Made by a program: the position numbers and the translations under genes. The notes below the pieces were generated by a model that was not told where the DNA came from, made no database searches, and saw only the letters and a list, made by a program, of their open reading frames with translations. A stretch of 40,889 nt of DNA from Sphingomonas sp. (GTDB taxonomy: Bacteria; Pseudomonadota; Alphaproteobacteria; Sphingomonadales; Sphingomonadaceae): positions 1 to 40,889 of the forward strand of contig NZ_JAHFPY010000012.1 of NCBI RefSeq assembly GCF_023266535.1, given 5' to 3'. Position 1 is the stretch's first letter. Every line of letters starts with the position of its first letter. Below are positions 1 to 9,870 of the stretch, in pieces.

Positions 1-1656
1 GCCGATCGTCGGTAGCCCTGCCGAAATCAGCGTCAGCCAATGCTGCCATTTGTCGATCCAGCCCGGCGCCCAGGCGAGCGCGGCGATGGTCCCGGCTGAG
101 GCAATCATGGTTGTCCAGAAGGCCGCCGCGCTGATCTTTTCCAGCCGGTGGTCGAGCAGCATCACCTGGCGGCTGCTGGCCCGGTGATAGGCGACCTGCG
201 GGTCGACCTCGTGGATCGCGATCGATTCCGCCAGCGCCGGGACATTGTCGACGCTGATCTTGCCGCCGGGGAGCCCGGTCGCCCGCCACACCGCCGCGGC
301 ATACCATTCGACCCAGCGCCGCGGCACCGGATTGGTGTCGGTCCCGGGCGGGTCGGGCGCGGCAATCGCCAATAGCTTGAGGCTCCGCAGCGGCCTGAGG
401 CGCTCGGCCAGCTGGCGATAGTCGAGCCAGCGGCGGTGCCATTCATGGGCCACGCCGAAGCGCGTGTTGAGGATGATCACCAGCGCCAGGACGAATTCGA
501 TCGCCGCCAGCACCAGTTTCGATCCCGGCAGCAGGAATCCTGCCAGGCCGATGATCACGGCGATCGCCGCCAGCACGAAATTCAAGACATGCCCGCTGCG
601 GTAATTCTGCGCGAAATGGGTGGCGAGTTCGCCGGTCCAGCCATGGGACTCTCCCAGCAGGTCGAGCGGCAGGCTGACTCCGTGCCGGCCGGCACATCCT
701 TCGCGATAGCGCCGCCAATCGGCCTCGCGCAGCGCCGCCGCCTCGGTCGTCTGGAAGTCCTTGGCCCCGAACCGGCTGATCCCGGCGGTCGCCAGCAGCA
801 ACGGATATTCGACCCGCGCCCGGTATCGCCGCGGCCGTTCGTTGCAGAATTTGGTGAGGTAGGCGCGCTCGCGCTCGTCGGCGGGTGGACTCAAAAGCCG
901 CGCCAGCAGTTCCGACAGGTGCCGCTGGTCGAACGGCCGGCGGTCGATATCGTCGCTATGCATGGTTACGACCGCGGGGTCGTAAGCGCTCCACAGCAGG
1001 GTCACCGGCCGCGCCGGATCGACGGGCACATGGACGATCGGGATGCCCCGGCCGAGCGCGAACTCGACCACTTCGCCGGTCCCGCCGCGCCCGCGCGGGA
1101 CCTGCCCGTCCCACACCGCAATCAGCACATCGCTATGCGCAATCGTCGCGCGGCCGGCCATGACATAGGCCTCCAGCGGATCGTCCTGCCTGCCGGGCAA
1201 TTCGATCAGGCAGCTGGCGGCGTCGGCCAGTCGGTCGAAATCGGCCTTGAACGGCTCCGAAATCTCGGCCCGGGTCTGTTCGCGCGGGAAGGGCAGGACG
1301 ACCTGCAGCCCATAGCCATTGGCGATGGCGGCATCGGCGGCAAACTGGTCGGCGCCGTCGGCCAGCGGTGAGACCATCATCAGCTGCGGCGGCAGCGGCG
1401 CGAACCAGTCCCGGCTGGCGGCGAACTGCTCCAGCGCGGCGGCAGTGATCGCGCCGACCGCATCGGTGATGCGGTCCGCCACCGCCTGCGCCTGGTCGCC
1501 GAGCCCGCCCGCCCGATGGCCGGTGATCCCCAGGCTGAAGGCGAAGGGCGGGCGCGGGGGCGAGCAGGACCGCTGGTGGACGCTTTCCCCCGGTTCGAGA
1601 TCCGCGACTGGTTTCAGCTCATCCCCCGTACATGCTGGTGTAGAGGATAGCGCCAA
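1..1656 (-). CDS. SLOG-like / two-TM membrane protein, 3' end outside window
   Basis: Open frame running off the left edge. The N-terminal part looks like a Rossmannoid SLOG nucleotide-binding domain: a FSLGITGHRAGGL strand-loop near residues 41-53, then SPLADGADQFAADAA, then a D-V-L-I-A-V-W-D strand followed by a glycine-rich GRGGTGEVVEFALGRG loop. Further on come a hydrophobic pair (NFVLAAIAVIIGLAGFLL and LAAIEFVLALVIIL) and HEWHRRWLDYRQLAERLR, typical of SLATT/DUF4231-type two-TM effectors, and a second hydrophobic pair before the edge. In known systems such proteins sense nucleotides and are thought to perturb membranes. It overlaps the 3' end of the upstream small gene in another frame. 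No ATG or GTG lies near the expected N-terminus; the TTG at 1654-1656 is a guess. The domain calls come from motifs only. Confidence 0.7.
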   Translation of the reverse strand, partial: MALSSTPACTGDELKPVADLEPGESVHQRSCSPPRPPFAFSLGITGHRAGGLGDQAQAVADRITDAVGAITAAALEQFAASRDWFAPLPPQLMMVSPLADGADQFAADAAIANGYGLQVVLPFPREQTRAEISEPFKADFDRLADAASCLIELPGRQDDPLEAYVMAGRATIAHSDVLIAVWDGQVPRGRGGTGEVVEFALGRGIPIVHVPVDPARPVTLLWSAYDPAVVTMHSDDIDRRPFDQRHLSELLARLLSPPADERERAYLTKFCNERPRRYRARVEYPLLLATAGISRFGAKDFQTTEAAALREADWRRYREGCAGRHGVSLPLDLLGESHGWTGELATHFAQNYRSGHVLNFVLAAIAVIIGLAGFLLPGSKLVLAAIEFVLALVIILNTRFGVAHEWHRRWLDYRQLAERLRPLRSLKLLAIAAPDPPGTDTNPVPRRWVEWYAAAVWRATGLPGGKISVDNVPALAESIAIHEVDPQVAYHRASSRQVMLLDHRLEKISAAAFWTTMIASAGTIAALAWAPGWIDKWQHWLTLISAGLPTIG

Positions 1657-2128
1657 ATGCCGCCACGCCAATGCCAATGGTCGCAGCTTCTGCCAGGCTG
1701 ATCCCGCCGCCACCGCCATTCTGGTTGTTCATGATCGGGTCGTAGTCGTGGCCGTTACCCGATGAATCGACCATCCGCAGGGCGAAATACATCTCCTCGA
1801 TCTTGGCATTGTAGTTGATGACGGTCAGCTCCGTGGCATCGGGGGAAATGAATATGGGCTCGACGACGCCCGGCATCGCGGCGCCGGCCGGATTGGTCGG
1901 ACAGCCCATTGCAATCGGCTGAATCCAGAACGGTGAATCCGCCAGCACGCTGGTTATCGGCCGGAAGCGCAGGCCAAGATTGGTCTTGTCGTCCAGGACG
2001 AAGGTGATGAAGTGGTAGTCGCCGCTATTGTCGTTGCTGACGTCGACTTTGGTAATGCCGCTGAAGTCGACGACGCCGCTCTTCATCTTGGCCTTAAAGC
2101 CGACGGCCCTGGTTTTCACTTTGGTCAT
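1619..2128 (-). CDS. Unknown 169-residue protein with C-terminal hydrophobic segment
   Basis: The start is fixed by a strong Shine-Dalgarno (GAGGAGG, five bases before the ATG at 2128). The body is a beta-rich, soluble-looking protein (KSGVVDFSGITKVDVSNDNS, then DYHFITFVLDDKTNLGLRF) with two well-spaced cores. Near the C-terminus a glycine run (GGGGG) precedes a hydrophobic stretch, SLAEAATIGIGVAAFGAILY, that could sit in a membrane. I do not recognise the family. It lies 38 bases downstream of the TIR-TPR gene, and its last codons overlap the start region of the SLOG-like gene, so the three are probably one transcript. A role as adaptor or effector partner between the two larger proteins is inference from position only. 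Confidence 0.8.
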   Translation of the reverse strand: MTKVKTRAVGFKAKMKSGVVDFSGITKVDVSNDNSGDYHFITFVLDDKTNLGLRFRPITSVLADSPFWIQPIAMGCPTNPAGAAMPGVVEPIFISPDATELTVINYNAKIEEMYFALRMVDSSGNGHDYDPIMNNQNGGGGGISLAEAATIGIGVAAFGAILYTSMYGG

Positions 2129-2166
2129 ATTTGCCTCCTCCGCTGTCCGCGCCCCTGTTGTTGATC

Positions 2167-4314
2167 CTAGATGCTTGCCCGGTTGCTGAGCGAACGGCGA
2201 TAGCCTTTGGCCGCCAGCTCGGCGGCGATCCTCGACCCCTCGGCCCGCTCGCCGATGCCGCGCAGCAATTCGCCGCGCGCTGCCATCTGCACCGGTGTTT
2301 CGGCGATGCCTTTCGGCCAGGCAGCCAGCCCCGCCTTCCACGCGCCAACCGCCCCGGCGCGATCACCCGTACGATACAGCATATCGCCGACCAGCTTTTG
2401 CGCCTGCGCGACCGCAAATGGATCGCTTGAACTGTCGACTGACCGGACGCCCGCCAGCACCTGGTTGGCCAGCGCCAGCGCTTCGCCTTTCGACCCGCCA
2501 TTCGCGGCCAGTTCCGCCTTGACCCTGAGGCAGCTGAGCCCGGCATCGCGCCAGGCGACCACCGTCGGGTCGCGGGCGATCAGGCCGTCGGCAATGCCGC
2601 AGCCCTCATCGGTTGCCACTCGGGCCTCGGCCAGCTTGCCGGAGCGAAGCATGATCTGCGCCTGGTCGAGCAGGGCACTGGAGCTTTGCGTCGCCCATTC
2701 GGTGTTGCTCGGTTCCAGCGCAACCAGCCGCCGGCCAATGCCGACGGCTGCTTCGGCATGACTCAGGGCCAGCGCCGTGTCGCCGCGCCGGAAGCGGTAA
2801 TGGGCCAGCTGGCGATTGGCGATCATCGCCTTTTCCTCGAGTGCGGCATCGGGCCGGTCGACCGCCAGGTAGGGCGCCAGCAGCGACAATTGCCGTTCGC
2901 GCTGCTGGATGGCGAGGTCGAGCTGGCCGGCGCCGTCGAGCGCCTGGGCGTAAAAGGCCAGCGCCTCCATCTGCAGCTTGCGATAGTCGAGGTTGGCGGG
3001 CTCGGCCGAGGTCAGCCGGTCGGTCGCGGCGACCGAGGCGCGGAAGGTCTGCGCGGCTTCGGCGTAACGCGCCTGCCGCACCTCGACATTGCCGAGGTTG
3101 ATCGCCGAATAGACGCCCTCCAACTGGTATTTGGGATTGTCGGGCTGCTTGGCCATCATCCGCTCGGCCAGCCGGCGATATTCGCTGAACCGCTTAGCGG
3201 CGTCGTCGACCTGCCCGCGGTTCATGGCGATGGTGCCGATGTAGAAAACGCTCTGCGCATGGTCGAACATGCGGTCCGGATCGTCGGCATGGCGGCGAAG
3301 CGCCTCGGCGGTGCCGGCATAGGCCTCGCGATAGCGGCGCAGCGCTCCGTCCATGTCGCCGCGCTGGGTGGCGATCTCGCCCATCAGGGTCAGCGCCTTC
3401 CACTGCTGGGCGAGCGCCTCGTCCGACAGTTGCGACTTGTCCTGTTTTTCGAAGTAAGCGAGCGCGCGCGATCCGACCGCGTCGAGCACGTCCAGCCGCC
3501 CGACCGGTTCGAGCTTCTGGCGCAAATCGCCGAGCATGAAACCGATCAGCCCCTCGGCTTCGCGCCGCTGGTCGCGTGCCTGGTCGCGCGCGTCGATCGC
3601 GGTGTAGGCGAGCCCGCTGGTGAACAGCATGCCCAGCACCGACGCGGCGGTGATCGCGTACAGCCGGCGGTGCCGCCGCTGCGCCTCGCGCTGGGCAAGG
3701 TCGTCGAGCCCGACCCCGATCATCCCCGCGGCGAGCTTGAGCAGCCCCATCTTGCGGCCGTCGCCCTGTTCGCGAAGGTCGGCGGCAATCGGCTCGGCGC
3801 GCTGGGCGGTCGGTTTTCCGCGCCGGTCGAAATGGACGCGCAGCGCGGACGGGAAGCATTCCTCGGCCGCGCAATCGGGATCGTCGCTGGCGAAGGGCGC
3901 GCCGTCGATGATCGCGGCCAGGATCCGGTCCTCGCGGTGCAGCCGCTTGAAGCATGCGATTTCCTTATCGATCCATTTGGAGCGCGCTGCAGCCGGCGAG
4001 CAGAGCACCACCAGGAAGCGCGATCCGGCGATGGCCTCCTCGATTTCCTCGGTAAGGTCGGATGCGGCGGCCAGTTCCTGGCGGTCGCGGAAGATCGGCG
4101 CCAGCCGCTTGGGCACCGGGCCATGCTCGGTCAGCTTGCCGATCAGCCGCGGCGGGACGCGGAATTCCTCGAGCGCCTCATGCAGCCAGTCGGCGATGGC
4201 CGTGTCCTGGTGGCTGTAGCTCAAAAAAGCCATGTAGCGCCGGTCGGGCGCAACGCGGCGCGCGCGGAATGCTGCCCCACGGATGGTACGCGCCAGTTGG
4301 GCAAGCTCGGCCAT
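2167..4314 (-). CDS. TIR domain / transmembrane / TPR protein
   Basis: 715 residues. A TIR domain spans about residues 27-170: the FLSYSHQD strand at 30-37, [20 protein letters not shown] as the BB-loop/helix region, [15 protein letters not shown] at 100-114, and Glu118 in SKWIDKEI, where TIR NADases carry their catalytic glutamate. A single TM helix follows (about 218-239), then TPR-like helical repeats to about residue 650, including [22 protein letters not shown] and [19 protein letters not shown]. This architecture suggests a membrane-anchored NAD-cleaving or NAD-binding effector with a TPR sensor. It is the first gene of a minus-strand unit with the small unknown gene and the SLOG-like gene, divergent from ispG across about 100 bases. 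Whether it has NADase activity is unknown. Confidence 0.88.
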   Translation of the reverse strand: MAELAQLARTIRGAAFRARRVAPDRRYMAFLSYSHQDTAIADWLHEALEEFRVPPRLIGKLTEHGPVPKRLAPIFRDRQELAAASDLTEEIEEAIAGSRFLVVLCSPAAARSKWIDKEIACFKRLHREDRILAAIIDGAPFASDDPDCAAEECFPSALRVHFDRRGKPTAQRAEPIAADLREQGDGRKMGLLKLAAGMIGVGLDDLAQREAQRRHRRLYAITAASVLGMLFTSGLAYTAIDARDQARDQRREAEGLIGFMLGDLRQKLEPVGRLDVLDAVGSRALAYFEKQDKSQLSDEALAQQWKALTLMGEIATQRGDMDGALRRYREAYAGTAEALRRHADDPDRMFDHAQSVFYIGTIAMNRGQVDDAAKRFSEYRRLAERMMAKQPDNPKYQLEGVYSAINLGNVEVRQARYAEAAQTFRASVAATDRLTSAEPANLDYRKLQMEALAFYAQALDGAGQLDLAIQQRERQLSLLAPYLAVDRPDAALEEKAMIANRQLAHYRFRRGDTALALSHAEAAVGIGRRLVALEPSNTEWATQSSSALLDQAQIMLRSGKLAEARVATDEGCGIADGLIARDPTVVAWRDAGLSCLRVKAELAANGGSKGEALALANQVLAGVRSVDSSSDPFAVAQAQKLVGDMLYRTGDRAGAVGAWKAGLAAWPKGIAETPVQMAARGELLRGIGERAEGSRIAAELAAKGYRRSLSNRASI

Positions 4315-4425
4315 TCAGCCACCCCGCCAGTTACCCTTTTGCGACGCCCCCATAACATGGGGCGTAAACGACGGCGAATCCCCGTTTTCCTTGGCCCGGG
4401 GCGTCGGCGCGACTATATGGCCGCC

Positions 4426-5553
4426 ATGTCCTCAATTCGCCCGTGGCGCGACATATCGCGCCGCCAGTCCCGCCAGATCATGGTCGGCAGTGTTGCCGTC
4501 GGCGGCGACGCGCCGGTCACCGTCCAGACCATGACCAACACGCCGACCTCCGACGCCAAGGCGACGATCGACCAGATCCGCCGCTGCGAGGAAGCCGGAG
4601 TGGACATCATCCGCGTCTCCTGCCCCGACGTCGAAAGCACCGCGGCGCTGAAGGAAATCGTCCGCGCGGCGAGTGTGCCGATCGTCGCCGACATCCACTT
4701 CCACTACAAGCGCGCGCTCGAGGCCGCCGGCGCCGGCGCCGCTTGCCTCCGCATCAATCCTGGCAACATCGGCTCGGAAGAGCGCGTGCGCGAGGTGATC
4801 AGCGCCGCCAAGGCCAATGGCTGCGCGATCCGCATCGGCGTCAACGCCGGCAGCCTCGAAAAGGATTTGCTCGAAAAATATGGCGAGCCCTGCCCCGAGG
4901 CGCTGGTCGAAAGCGCGCTCGACCATATCAGGATCCTCGAGGACCATGATTTCCGCCAATATAAGGTGGCGGTGAAGGCGTCGGACGTGTTCCTCGCCGT
5001 TGCCGCCTACCAGCAGCTCGCCGACCAGGTCGATTGTCCGCTCCACCTTGGCGTGACCGAGGCGGGCGGGCTGATCGGCGGGACCGTCAAATCCGCTTTA
5101 GGCATCGGTTCGCTGCTGTGGGCCGGGATCGGCGACACCATCCGCGTTTCGCTCTCGGCCGAGCCGGAAGAGGAAGTGCGGGTCGGCTACGAAATCCTGA
5201 AGTCGCTCGGCATCCGCAACCGCGGGGTGCGCGTCGTCTCATGCCCCAGCTGTGCGCGGCAGGGCTTCGACGTCATCCGTACGGTCGAAAAGCTCGAGGA
5301 GCGACTGCAGCACATCAAGACGCCGATGTCGCTCTCGGTGCTCGGCTGCGTCGTCAACGGGCCGGGCGAGGCACGCGAAACCGACATCGGCATCACCGGC
5401 GGCGGCCAGGGCAAGCATATGGTCTATCTGTCGGGCGTGACCGACCACCATGTCCAGGACGCCGACATGATCGATCATATCGTCAAGCTGGTCGAGCAGA
5501 AGGCGGCGGAGATCGAAGCCTCTACCGCAGCCGCGGCGGAAGCCGCCGAATAG
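4426..5553 (+). CDS. ispG: (E)-4-hydroxy-3-methylbut-2-enyl-diphosphate synthase
   Basis: IspG (GcpE) catalyses the penultimate step of the MEP isoprenoid pathway, reducing methylerythritol cyclodiphosphate to HMBPP with a [4Fe-4S] cluster. The protein has 375 residues from this start, normal for the short bacterial form. The TIM-barrel half begins with [18 protein letters not shown]. The cluster ligands are visible at Cys273 and Cys276 ([10 protein letters not shown]), Cys308 ([10 protein letters not shown]) and Glu315. An in-frame ATG nine bases upstream (4417) would add MAA; the second ATG is preferred because relatives start with MSS-RPWRDI. Neither start has a good ribosome-binding site. 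The reading frame stays open far upstream, but that part is antisense to the TIR gene and is not coding. The C-terminus ends in an Ala/Glu-rich tail. Confidence 0.95.
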   Translation: MSSIRPWRDISRRQSRQIMVGSVAVGGDAPVTVQTMTNTPTSDAKATIDQIRRCEEAGVDIIRVSCPDVESTAALKEIVRAASVPIVADIHFHYKRALEAAGAGAACLRINPGNIGSEERVREVISAAKANGCAIRIGVNAGSLEKDLLEKYGEPCPEALVESALDHIRILEDHDFRQYKVAVKASDVFLAVAAYQQLADQVDCPLHLGVTEAGGLIGGTVKSALGIGSLLWAGIGDTIRVSLSAEPEEEVRVGYEILKSLGIRNRGVRVVSCPSCARQGFDVIRTVEKLEERLQHIKTPMSLSVLGCVVNGPGEARETDIGITGGGQGKHMVYLSGVTDHHVQDADMIDHIVKLVEQKAAEIEASTAAAAEAAE

Positions 5554-5595
5554 GCGTTCAACCCCTCTTTACCTTCCTCGCCTAAGCTTCGCGCC

Positions 5596-6120
5596 ATGTG
5601 GCGAATGGCGATCCTGATCATATTCGCGGCGACGATGGTCGGCGCGCTGATGCCGTCGTTCGAGCCGACCGCGCCGGCGATCGACGAGCGCGAGCGAGTG
5701 ATCCAGGTCGATTCCATGGAGGAACGCGGGTCCTTCGAACCCTCGAACGATGCCGGGACCGGCACGGTCACGCTGGAGCGCTCGTCCGACGGTCATTTCT
5801 ACGCCGATGCCCAGGTCAATGCCGCGACCATTCACTTTCTGGTCGACACCGGCGCCACCGGAATCGCGCTTTCGACCGACGATGCGCGGCGGGCCGGGCT
5901 GGCGTTCGATGCCGCTGGTTTCGAGCAGGTCGGCACCGGCGCGTCGGGCGCGGTGATGGGCCATTGGGTCGAATTGAACCGCGTCCAGCTGGGACTGAAA
6001 ACCGTCACGGGCACGCCGGCGGTGATCCTCGAAGGCGGCGACCGCTCGCTGCTCGGCCAGAGCTTCCTCAGCAAGTTTGGCTCGGTCGAAATCCACGGCA
6101 ATATGATGGTGCTTCGTTAG
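5596..6120 (+). CDS. Clan AA retropepsin-like aspartic protease (TIGR02281 type)
   Basis: 174 residues. An N-terminal hydrophobic helix (about 4-20) should anchor it to the inner membrane with the catalytic domain in the periplasm. The active-site motif VDTGATGIALS has the single catalytic Asp at residue 84. The second conserved block, LLGQSFLSKFGSVEIHGNMMVL, closes the domain as in single-domain retropepsin-like proteases, which work as dimers. The gene starts 42 bases after ispG on the same strand and may be cotranscribed with it. The physiological substrate is not known for this group. Confidence 0.85.
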   Translation: MWRMAILIIFAATMVGALMPSFEPTAPAIDERERVIQVDSMEERGSFEPSNDAGTGTVTLERSSDGHFYADAQVNAATIHFLVDTGATGIALSTDDARRAGLAFDAAGFEQVGTGASGAVMGHWVELNRVQLGLKTVTGTPAVILEGGDRSLLGQSFLSKFGSVEIHGNMMVLR

Positions 6121-6171
6121 GGCCCGAACCGGGGGTGGATTGAGCCGCCGCATCGGCTAAAGGCGGGGCCG

Positions 6172-7071
6172 ATGAGCGCCCCGCACAGCCCGGTCCCTGC
6201 CTATGCCGCCGCGGTCCTCGGCATCGCGCTCTTTTCGATCATGGACATGGTGATGAAGGGGCTGACGCTGGCGATCGGCACCTTTCCGACTCTGATGTGG
6301 CGATCGATGGTCGGCATCGCCCTGGCCGCCATCCCGTTCCTGATCGCCCGCAATCCCTGGCCGCGCGGCGTGGCGCTCCGCCTGCACCTGCTCAGGGGCA
6401 CGATGATGGTGCCGATGGCGGTCTTCTTCTTCTGGGGCCTGGCGCGGGTGCCGATGGCCCAGGCGGTGGCGCTGACCTTCATCGCCCCGCTGCTCGCGCT
6501 GGTGCTGGCGGCGGTGATCCTCAAGGAACCGATCGGCAAGCGCACCGTCAGCGGCTCGCTCGCCGCCTTCGCCGGCGTCATCATCATCTTCATCGGCCAG
6601 GCCCAGGCCGACCTTGGCCAAACTGCCCTAATGGGCAGCTTCGCCATCCTTGCTTCGGCGGTGATCTACGCCTTCAACATCATCGTCATGCGCCGCCAGG
6701 CGCAGCATGCCGGCCCGATCGAAATCGCCTTCTTCCAGAATCTGGTGATCGGCGGGACCTTGCTGCTGTGGGCGGCGGTCAGTTCATGGCCGCCATTGCC
6801 GACTGGCCATTGGGCCGAGCTGGTGCTCGCCGCTGGCCTCGCGATCGGCTCGCTGATGCTCTTGGGCTGGGGCTATGCCAGGGCCGGCGCCGCCTATCTC
6901 TCGACCACCGAATATACCGCCTTCCTGTGGGCGATGCTGCTCGGCTGGCTGCGGTTTGGCGAGCATGTCTCGCTGTTCACTTTGGTCGGCGCCAGCCTGA
7001 TCGTCGCCGGTTGCCTGATCGCTGCCCGCACCCGCAAGGTCGACCATCCGGCGCTCGAAGCGACCGCCTAA
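6172..7071 (+). CDS. DMT-superfamily (EamA) transporter
   Basis: 299 residues with about ten hydrophobic helices in two EamA-type halves of five. The first half starts at YAAAVLGIALFSIMDMVMKG, and the repeat junction is around residue 145. Characteristic features are the early acidic D/K pair in helix 1 and the AQAVALTFIAPLLALVLA helix, which is the usual PxxxxlxA-type region of the family. Relatives export metabolites or amino acids; the substrate cannot be predicted here. The gene lies 51 bases downstream of the protease gene. Its stop is two bases from that of the convergent DUF1345 gene. Confidence 0.85.
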   Translation: MSAPHSPVPAYAAAVLGIALFSIMDMVMKGLTLAIGTFPTLMWRSMVGIALAAIPFLIARNPWPRGVALRLHLLRGTMMVPMAVFFFWGLARVPMAQAVALTFIAPLLALVLAAVILKEPIGKRTVSGSLAAFAGVIIIFIGQAQADLGQTALMGSFAILASAVIYAFNIIVMRRQAQHAGPIEIAFFQNLVIGGTLLLWAAVSSWPPLPTGHWAELVLAAGLAIGSLMLLGWGYARAGAAYLSTTEYTAFLWAMLLGWLRFGEHVSLFTLVGASLIVAGCLIAARTRKVDHPALEATA

Positions 7072-7072
7072 C

Positions 7073-7717
7073 TCAACCCGTCAATATGCTGATCGCCATG
7101 GCCAACACGCCGGTGTTGAAGATGAAGGCTTCCAGGCAGTGGATGATGACGATCCGCCGCACTGCCGGCGAAGTGACCATCACGTCGGAGGTCTGCAGCG
7201 CCACCCCAAGCGTGAAGGCAAAATAGACGAAGTCGCTATAGTCGGGTTCCGGCCGCTCCCCCGGAAATTCCAGCCCGCCCCGGTCCTTCCTGGCAACGTC
7301 GCTGGAATAATAGAGGTGGGCGTAATGGAGCGTGTAGACCATGTTGGTCCCGATCCACGCCATGGCCAGCGTCACCACGATCAGCAGCTTGTCGGTGAAG
7401 GTCGGGCCGGTCTGTTTGACCAATTCGCCGGCAATGGTGACCAGGATCACCAGCGACACGACGATCGACGCGATCAGCAGGGTCAGGCGGTTGGCGTCAT
7501 TTTCGCGTGCCGCCTGGCGCATTGCGTCGGCGTGATACCGAAACAGGGGAATGCACATCAGCAGGAAGACAGCGGCCGCAACATCGAAGCTGATCATGAT
7601 GGCCAGGGCGCGCTCCATATGGGCTTGGCCGTATGCGATGCCCGCGAACAGTATCACGAAGAAGGCGATGAACTTGGGCGGGGCGAGGCGATTGCCGATG
7701 GTGCGCGGCGCTGTCAT
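7073..7717 (-). CDS. DUF1345 family membrane protein
   Basis: 214 residues from the ATG at 7717. Four to five hydrophobic helices are visible, with family features such as MAWIGTNMVYTLHYAHLYY and the conserved DYSDFVYFAFTLGVALQTSDV block followed by RRIVIIHCLEAFIFNTGVLA. DUF1345 proteins have no established function. The frame is open further upstream, but that part would overlap the divergent SMR gene and lacks family similarity, so the internal ATG just after CGCC/GCAGG-rich sequence is preferred. Only 60 bases separate its start from the divergent exporter gene. Confidence 0.85.
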   Translation of the reverse strand: MTAPRTIGNRLAPPKFIAFFVILFAGIAYGQAHMERALAIMISFDVAAAVFLLMCIPLFRYHADAMRQAARENDANRLTLLIASIVVSLVILVTIAGELVKQTGPTFTDKLLIVVTLAMAWIGTNMVYTLHYAHLYYSSDVARKDRGGLEFPGERPEPDYSDFVYFAFTLGVALQTSDVMVTSPAVRRIVIIHCLEAFIFNTGVLAMAISILTG

Positions 7718-7777
7718 GAGGCGGCAGGATAATCGAAAGGCGCGGCCGGTCCAGCCGCTTGGATTTGGAGGTGCGGC

Positions 7778-8092
7778 ATGGCCTGGTTCTGGCTGATTCT
7801 GGGGGGCCTGTTCGAAGTCGGCTTCACCACCTCGCTGCGGTTCGTCGAGGGCTTCCGCAATGTCCCCTGGACGCTCGCCTTCCTGGTGTCGGTCGCGATC
7901 AGCATGGCGCTGCTCGAACTGGCCTCGCGCAATATCCCGATGGGCACTGCCTATGCCGTCTGGGGCGGGATCGGCGCGGTCGGCACGGTGATGGTCGGCA
8001 TGGCCTTCTTCGACGAGCCGACCACCACGCTCCGCCTGCTGCTGATCCTTGGCATCGTCGCCTGCATCGCCGCGCTCAAGCTTAGCGCCTGA
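7778..8092 (+). CDS. sugE: SMR-family small exporter, SugE/Gdx-like
   Basis: 104 residues with four TM helices, the usual SMR length. Glu13 in WFWLILGGLFEVGF is the proton/substrate-coupling acidic residue of the family. The GTAYAVWGGIGAVGTVMVG helix and the following FFDEP are typical of the Gdx/SugE branch, which exports guanidinium or small quaternary cations as a dual-topology dimer. A strong GGAGG lies six bases before the ATG. The 3' end overlaps the convergent amidase gene by 11 bases. There is no room for a guanidine riboswitch before it. Confidence 0.88.
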   Translation: MAWFWLILGGLFEVGFTTSLRFVEGFRNVPWTLAFLVSVAISMALLELASRNIPMGTAYAVWGGIGAVGTVMVGMAFFDEPTTTLRLLLILGIVACIAALKLSA

Positions 8093-9584
8093 CCGGTTTC
8101 TCCAGCAGCGGCGCGATTTCCGGCGCCTGCTCGATCGACGGCAGGAAGCGGGGACCGGGGAAGGGCCCGCGCGCCTGCTCATAGGCATAGCCCAAGCGCA
8201 GCAACTCCGCCTCCGACCATTTCGGGCCGATGAAGCTCAATCCCACCGGCAGGCCCTTGACCAAGCCCATCGGGACGGTGAGGTGCGGATAGCCGGCAAT
8301 CGCCGCCAGATAACCCGCGCCGCCACCCGGATATTGGTCGCCATGGACCGCGTCGATCAGCCAGGCCGCCGATTCGGTCGGGCCGATCAGCGCGTCGACC
8401 TTGTTGTCCCGTAGCAACCGGTCGATGCCGTTGATGCCGGCATAGGCGATGCCCTCGTCGCGAGCCTTGATATAGTCCGGATCGCTCAGGCCCTTGGTCG
8501 CCTCGGCCTTCTCGAACAGATCCTGCCCGAACAGCGCCAGCTCGCGCGGGTCGGCCTTGTTGAAGGCGATGACGTCGGCCAGCGTCCGCGTCTTCACAGC
8601 TGGCGGGGTGGTGGCGAGATAGGCGTTGAGGCCCACCTTGAACTCGGTCAGCAGCACGGGAAGCTGCTTGGGCTCTTCCTTGGCCCCGCCCAATTCCTTG
8701 ATCTCGACGATCTCGGCGCCCTGTGCGCGCAGCACCGCCAGCGCCTGGTCCAACGCCTTGTCCGTGCCGAAGCCCGAGGCGAAGCGCATCAGGCCGAGCC
8801 GCTTGCCCTTCAAGCTCGCGCCAATGAGCGCGGTGGCATAATCGACCTTGCGGCTATCCGCTTCCACCGTTGCCGGGTCGGCGGGATCGGTGCCGGCAAT
8901 CGCGGTCAGCAGCTCGGCGGCCTCGCGCACGGTCCTGGTCATTGGTCCGGCGGTGTCCTGGGTGACGCTGATCGGGACGATGCGGGTGCGGCTGACCAGC
9001 CCGACGCTGGGCTTCAGGCCGACGATGCCGTTGATCGACGCGGGGCAGGTGATCGACCCGTTGGTCTCGGTGCCGATGGCATAGTTGGTGATCCCCGCCG
9101 CCACCGCTGCGCCCGACCCGGACGAGCTGCCGCACGGGTCGCGGTCGAGCGCGTAAGGGTTGCGGGTCTGGCCGCCGACCGCGCTCCAGCCGGAGATGCT
9201 GGCGTTGTCACGGATGTTGGCCCACTCGCTGAGATTGGTCTTGCCGACGATCACCATTCCCGCAGCGCGCAGGCGCGTTATCAGAGGCGCATCGCGGCCG
9301 GTGTTGTTATCCTTCAGCGCCAGGCTGCCGGCGGTGGTCGGCATTCCGGCCACCTCGATGTTGTCTTTGATCAGGATGTGCTTCCCAACCAAACGCCCGC
9401 GCATTCCAGACGCTGCTACGTTGGCCTCTTGCTCCGTCGCCGTCGGGTCGATTGCCAAGATGGCATTGGTGCGGTCGCCGGGGACCTGAGCGCCTGGAGC
9501 AAATATGGTCCAGCCTTGTCCGGCTGCGGCTGTGGTTGCCGTGACGACAAGCGAACAGGCAAACAGGGATCGGGAAATTTTCAT
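8082..9584 (-). CDS. Secreted amidase-signature enzyme
   Basis: 500 residues. A signal peptide ([22 protein letters not shown]) points to export. The amidase-signature Ser-cisSer-Lys triad is visible: Lys73 in [10 protein letters not shown], the cis-Ser in [14 protein letters not shown] (153-155), and the nucleophile Ser177 in [13 protein letters not shown]. The conserved [14 protein letters not shown] follows. Members hydrolyse amides such as peptide amides or aryl acylamides; the substrate is open. The start at 9584 is chosen for its GGAGGGG ribosome-binding site and signal peptide; an in-frame start 17 codons upstream lacks both. It converges with the SMR exporter, with an 11-base overlap. 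Confidence 0.9.
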   Translation of the reverse strand: MKISRSLFACSLVVTATTAAAGQGWTIFAPGAQVPGDRTNAILAIDPTATEQEANVAASGMRGRLVGKHILIKDNIEVAGMPTTAGSLALKDNNTGRDAPLITRLRAAGMVIVGKTNLSEWANIRDNASISGWSAVGGQTRNPYALDRDPCGSSSGSGAAVAAGITNYAIGTETNGSITCPASINGIVGLKPSVGLVSRTRIVPISVTQDTAGPMTRTVREAAELLTAIAGTDPADPATVEADSRKVDYATALIGASLKGKRLGLMRFASGFGTDKALDQALAVLRAQGAEIVEIKELGGAKEEPKQLPVLLTEFKVGLNAYLATTPPAVKTRTLADVIAFNKADPRELALFGQDLFEKAEATKGLSDPDYIKARDEGIAYAGINGIDRLLRDNKVDALIGPTESAAWLIDAVHGDQYPGGGAGYLAAIAGYPHLTVPMGLVKGLPVGLSFIGPKWSEAELLRLGYAYEQARGPFPGPRFLPSIEQAPEIAPLLEKPVRR

Positions 9585-9870
9585 GTTGGGCCCCTCCGAC
9601 TCGGCAGCATGCGGCAGGCCGCCATTAAGTTTCAAGCGCCACCGCCACCCTTAACCAAAGTTAATGGTTTTGAGCCAAATCGGTAAATGTTCCGCCTGCG
9701 AAAAAATATTTTGTATGTTGGAACTTGGCGGCTTTCCTGACGTTTCCGCACCTTTCGTAGCGAATCGAGCACATTTTGTCGGTTAACTTTCAAGGACTTC
9801 CGTTAACCGCTTCCGTTAACGAACCAATCAAGTCATTCTACTTGGTGTTGGGTGGGAGGAATCTAGGGTC
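9585..9870. other. AT-rich divergent intergenic region with repeated GTTAAC/TTAA motifs
   Basis: No gene is seen here. The stretch is clearly richer in A/T than its surroundings and lies between two divergent starts. GTTAAC occurs at 9782, 9802 and 9815, and paired TTAA half-sites occur at 9651 and 9661. The half-site spacings (6 and 9 bases) do not match the 7-base gap of a canonical CtrA box, so a specific regulator is not claimed. It presumably holds the promoters of the amidase and of the transglutaminase-like gene. Confidence 0.5.

Noticed and set aside
2167..4314. Thoeris-type defence system
   Set aside because: A TIR protein is present but there is no ThsA-like SIR2/SLOG effector of the known build; the neighbour is a different SLOG-like/2TM protein.
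2686..4416. Long open frame upstream of and in frame with ispG
   Set aside because: It is antisense to the TIR-TPR gene, has no domain, and is explained by GC-rich codon use; IspG starts at the MSS position.
7718..7777. Guanidine riboswitch before the SMR exporter
   Set aside because: Only 60 bases separate the divergent starts, and no ykkC-type core or paired ACGR hairpins are visible.
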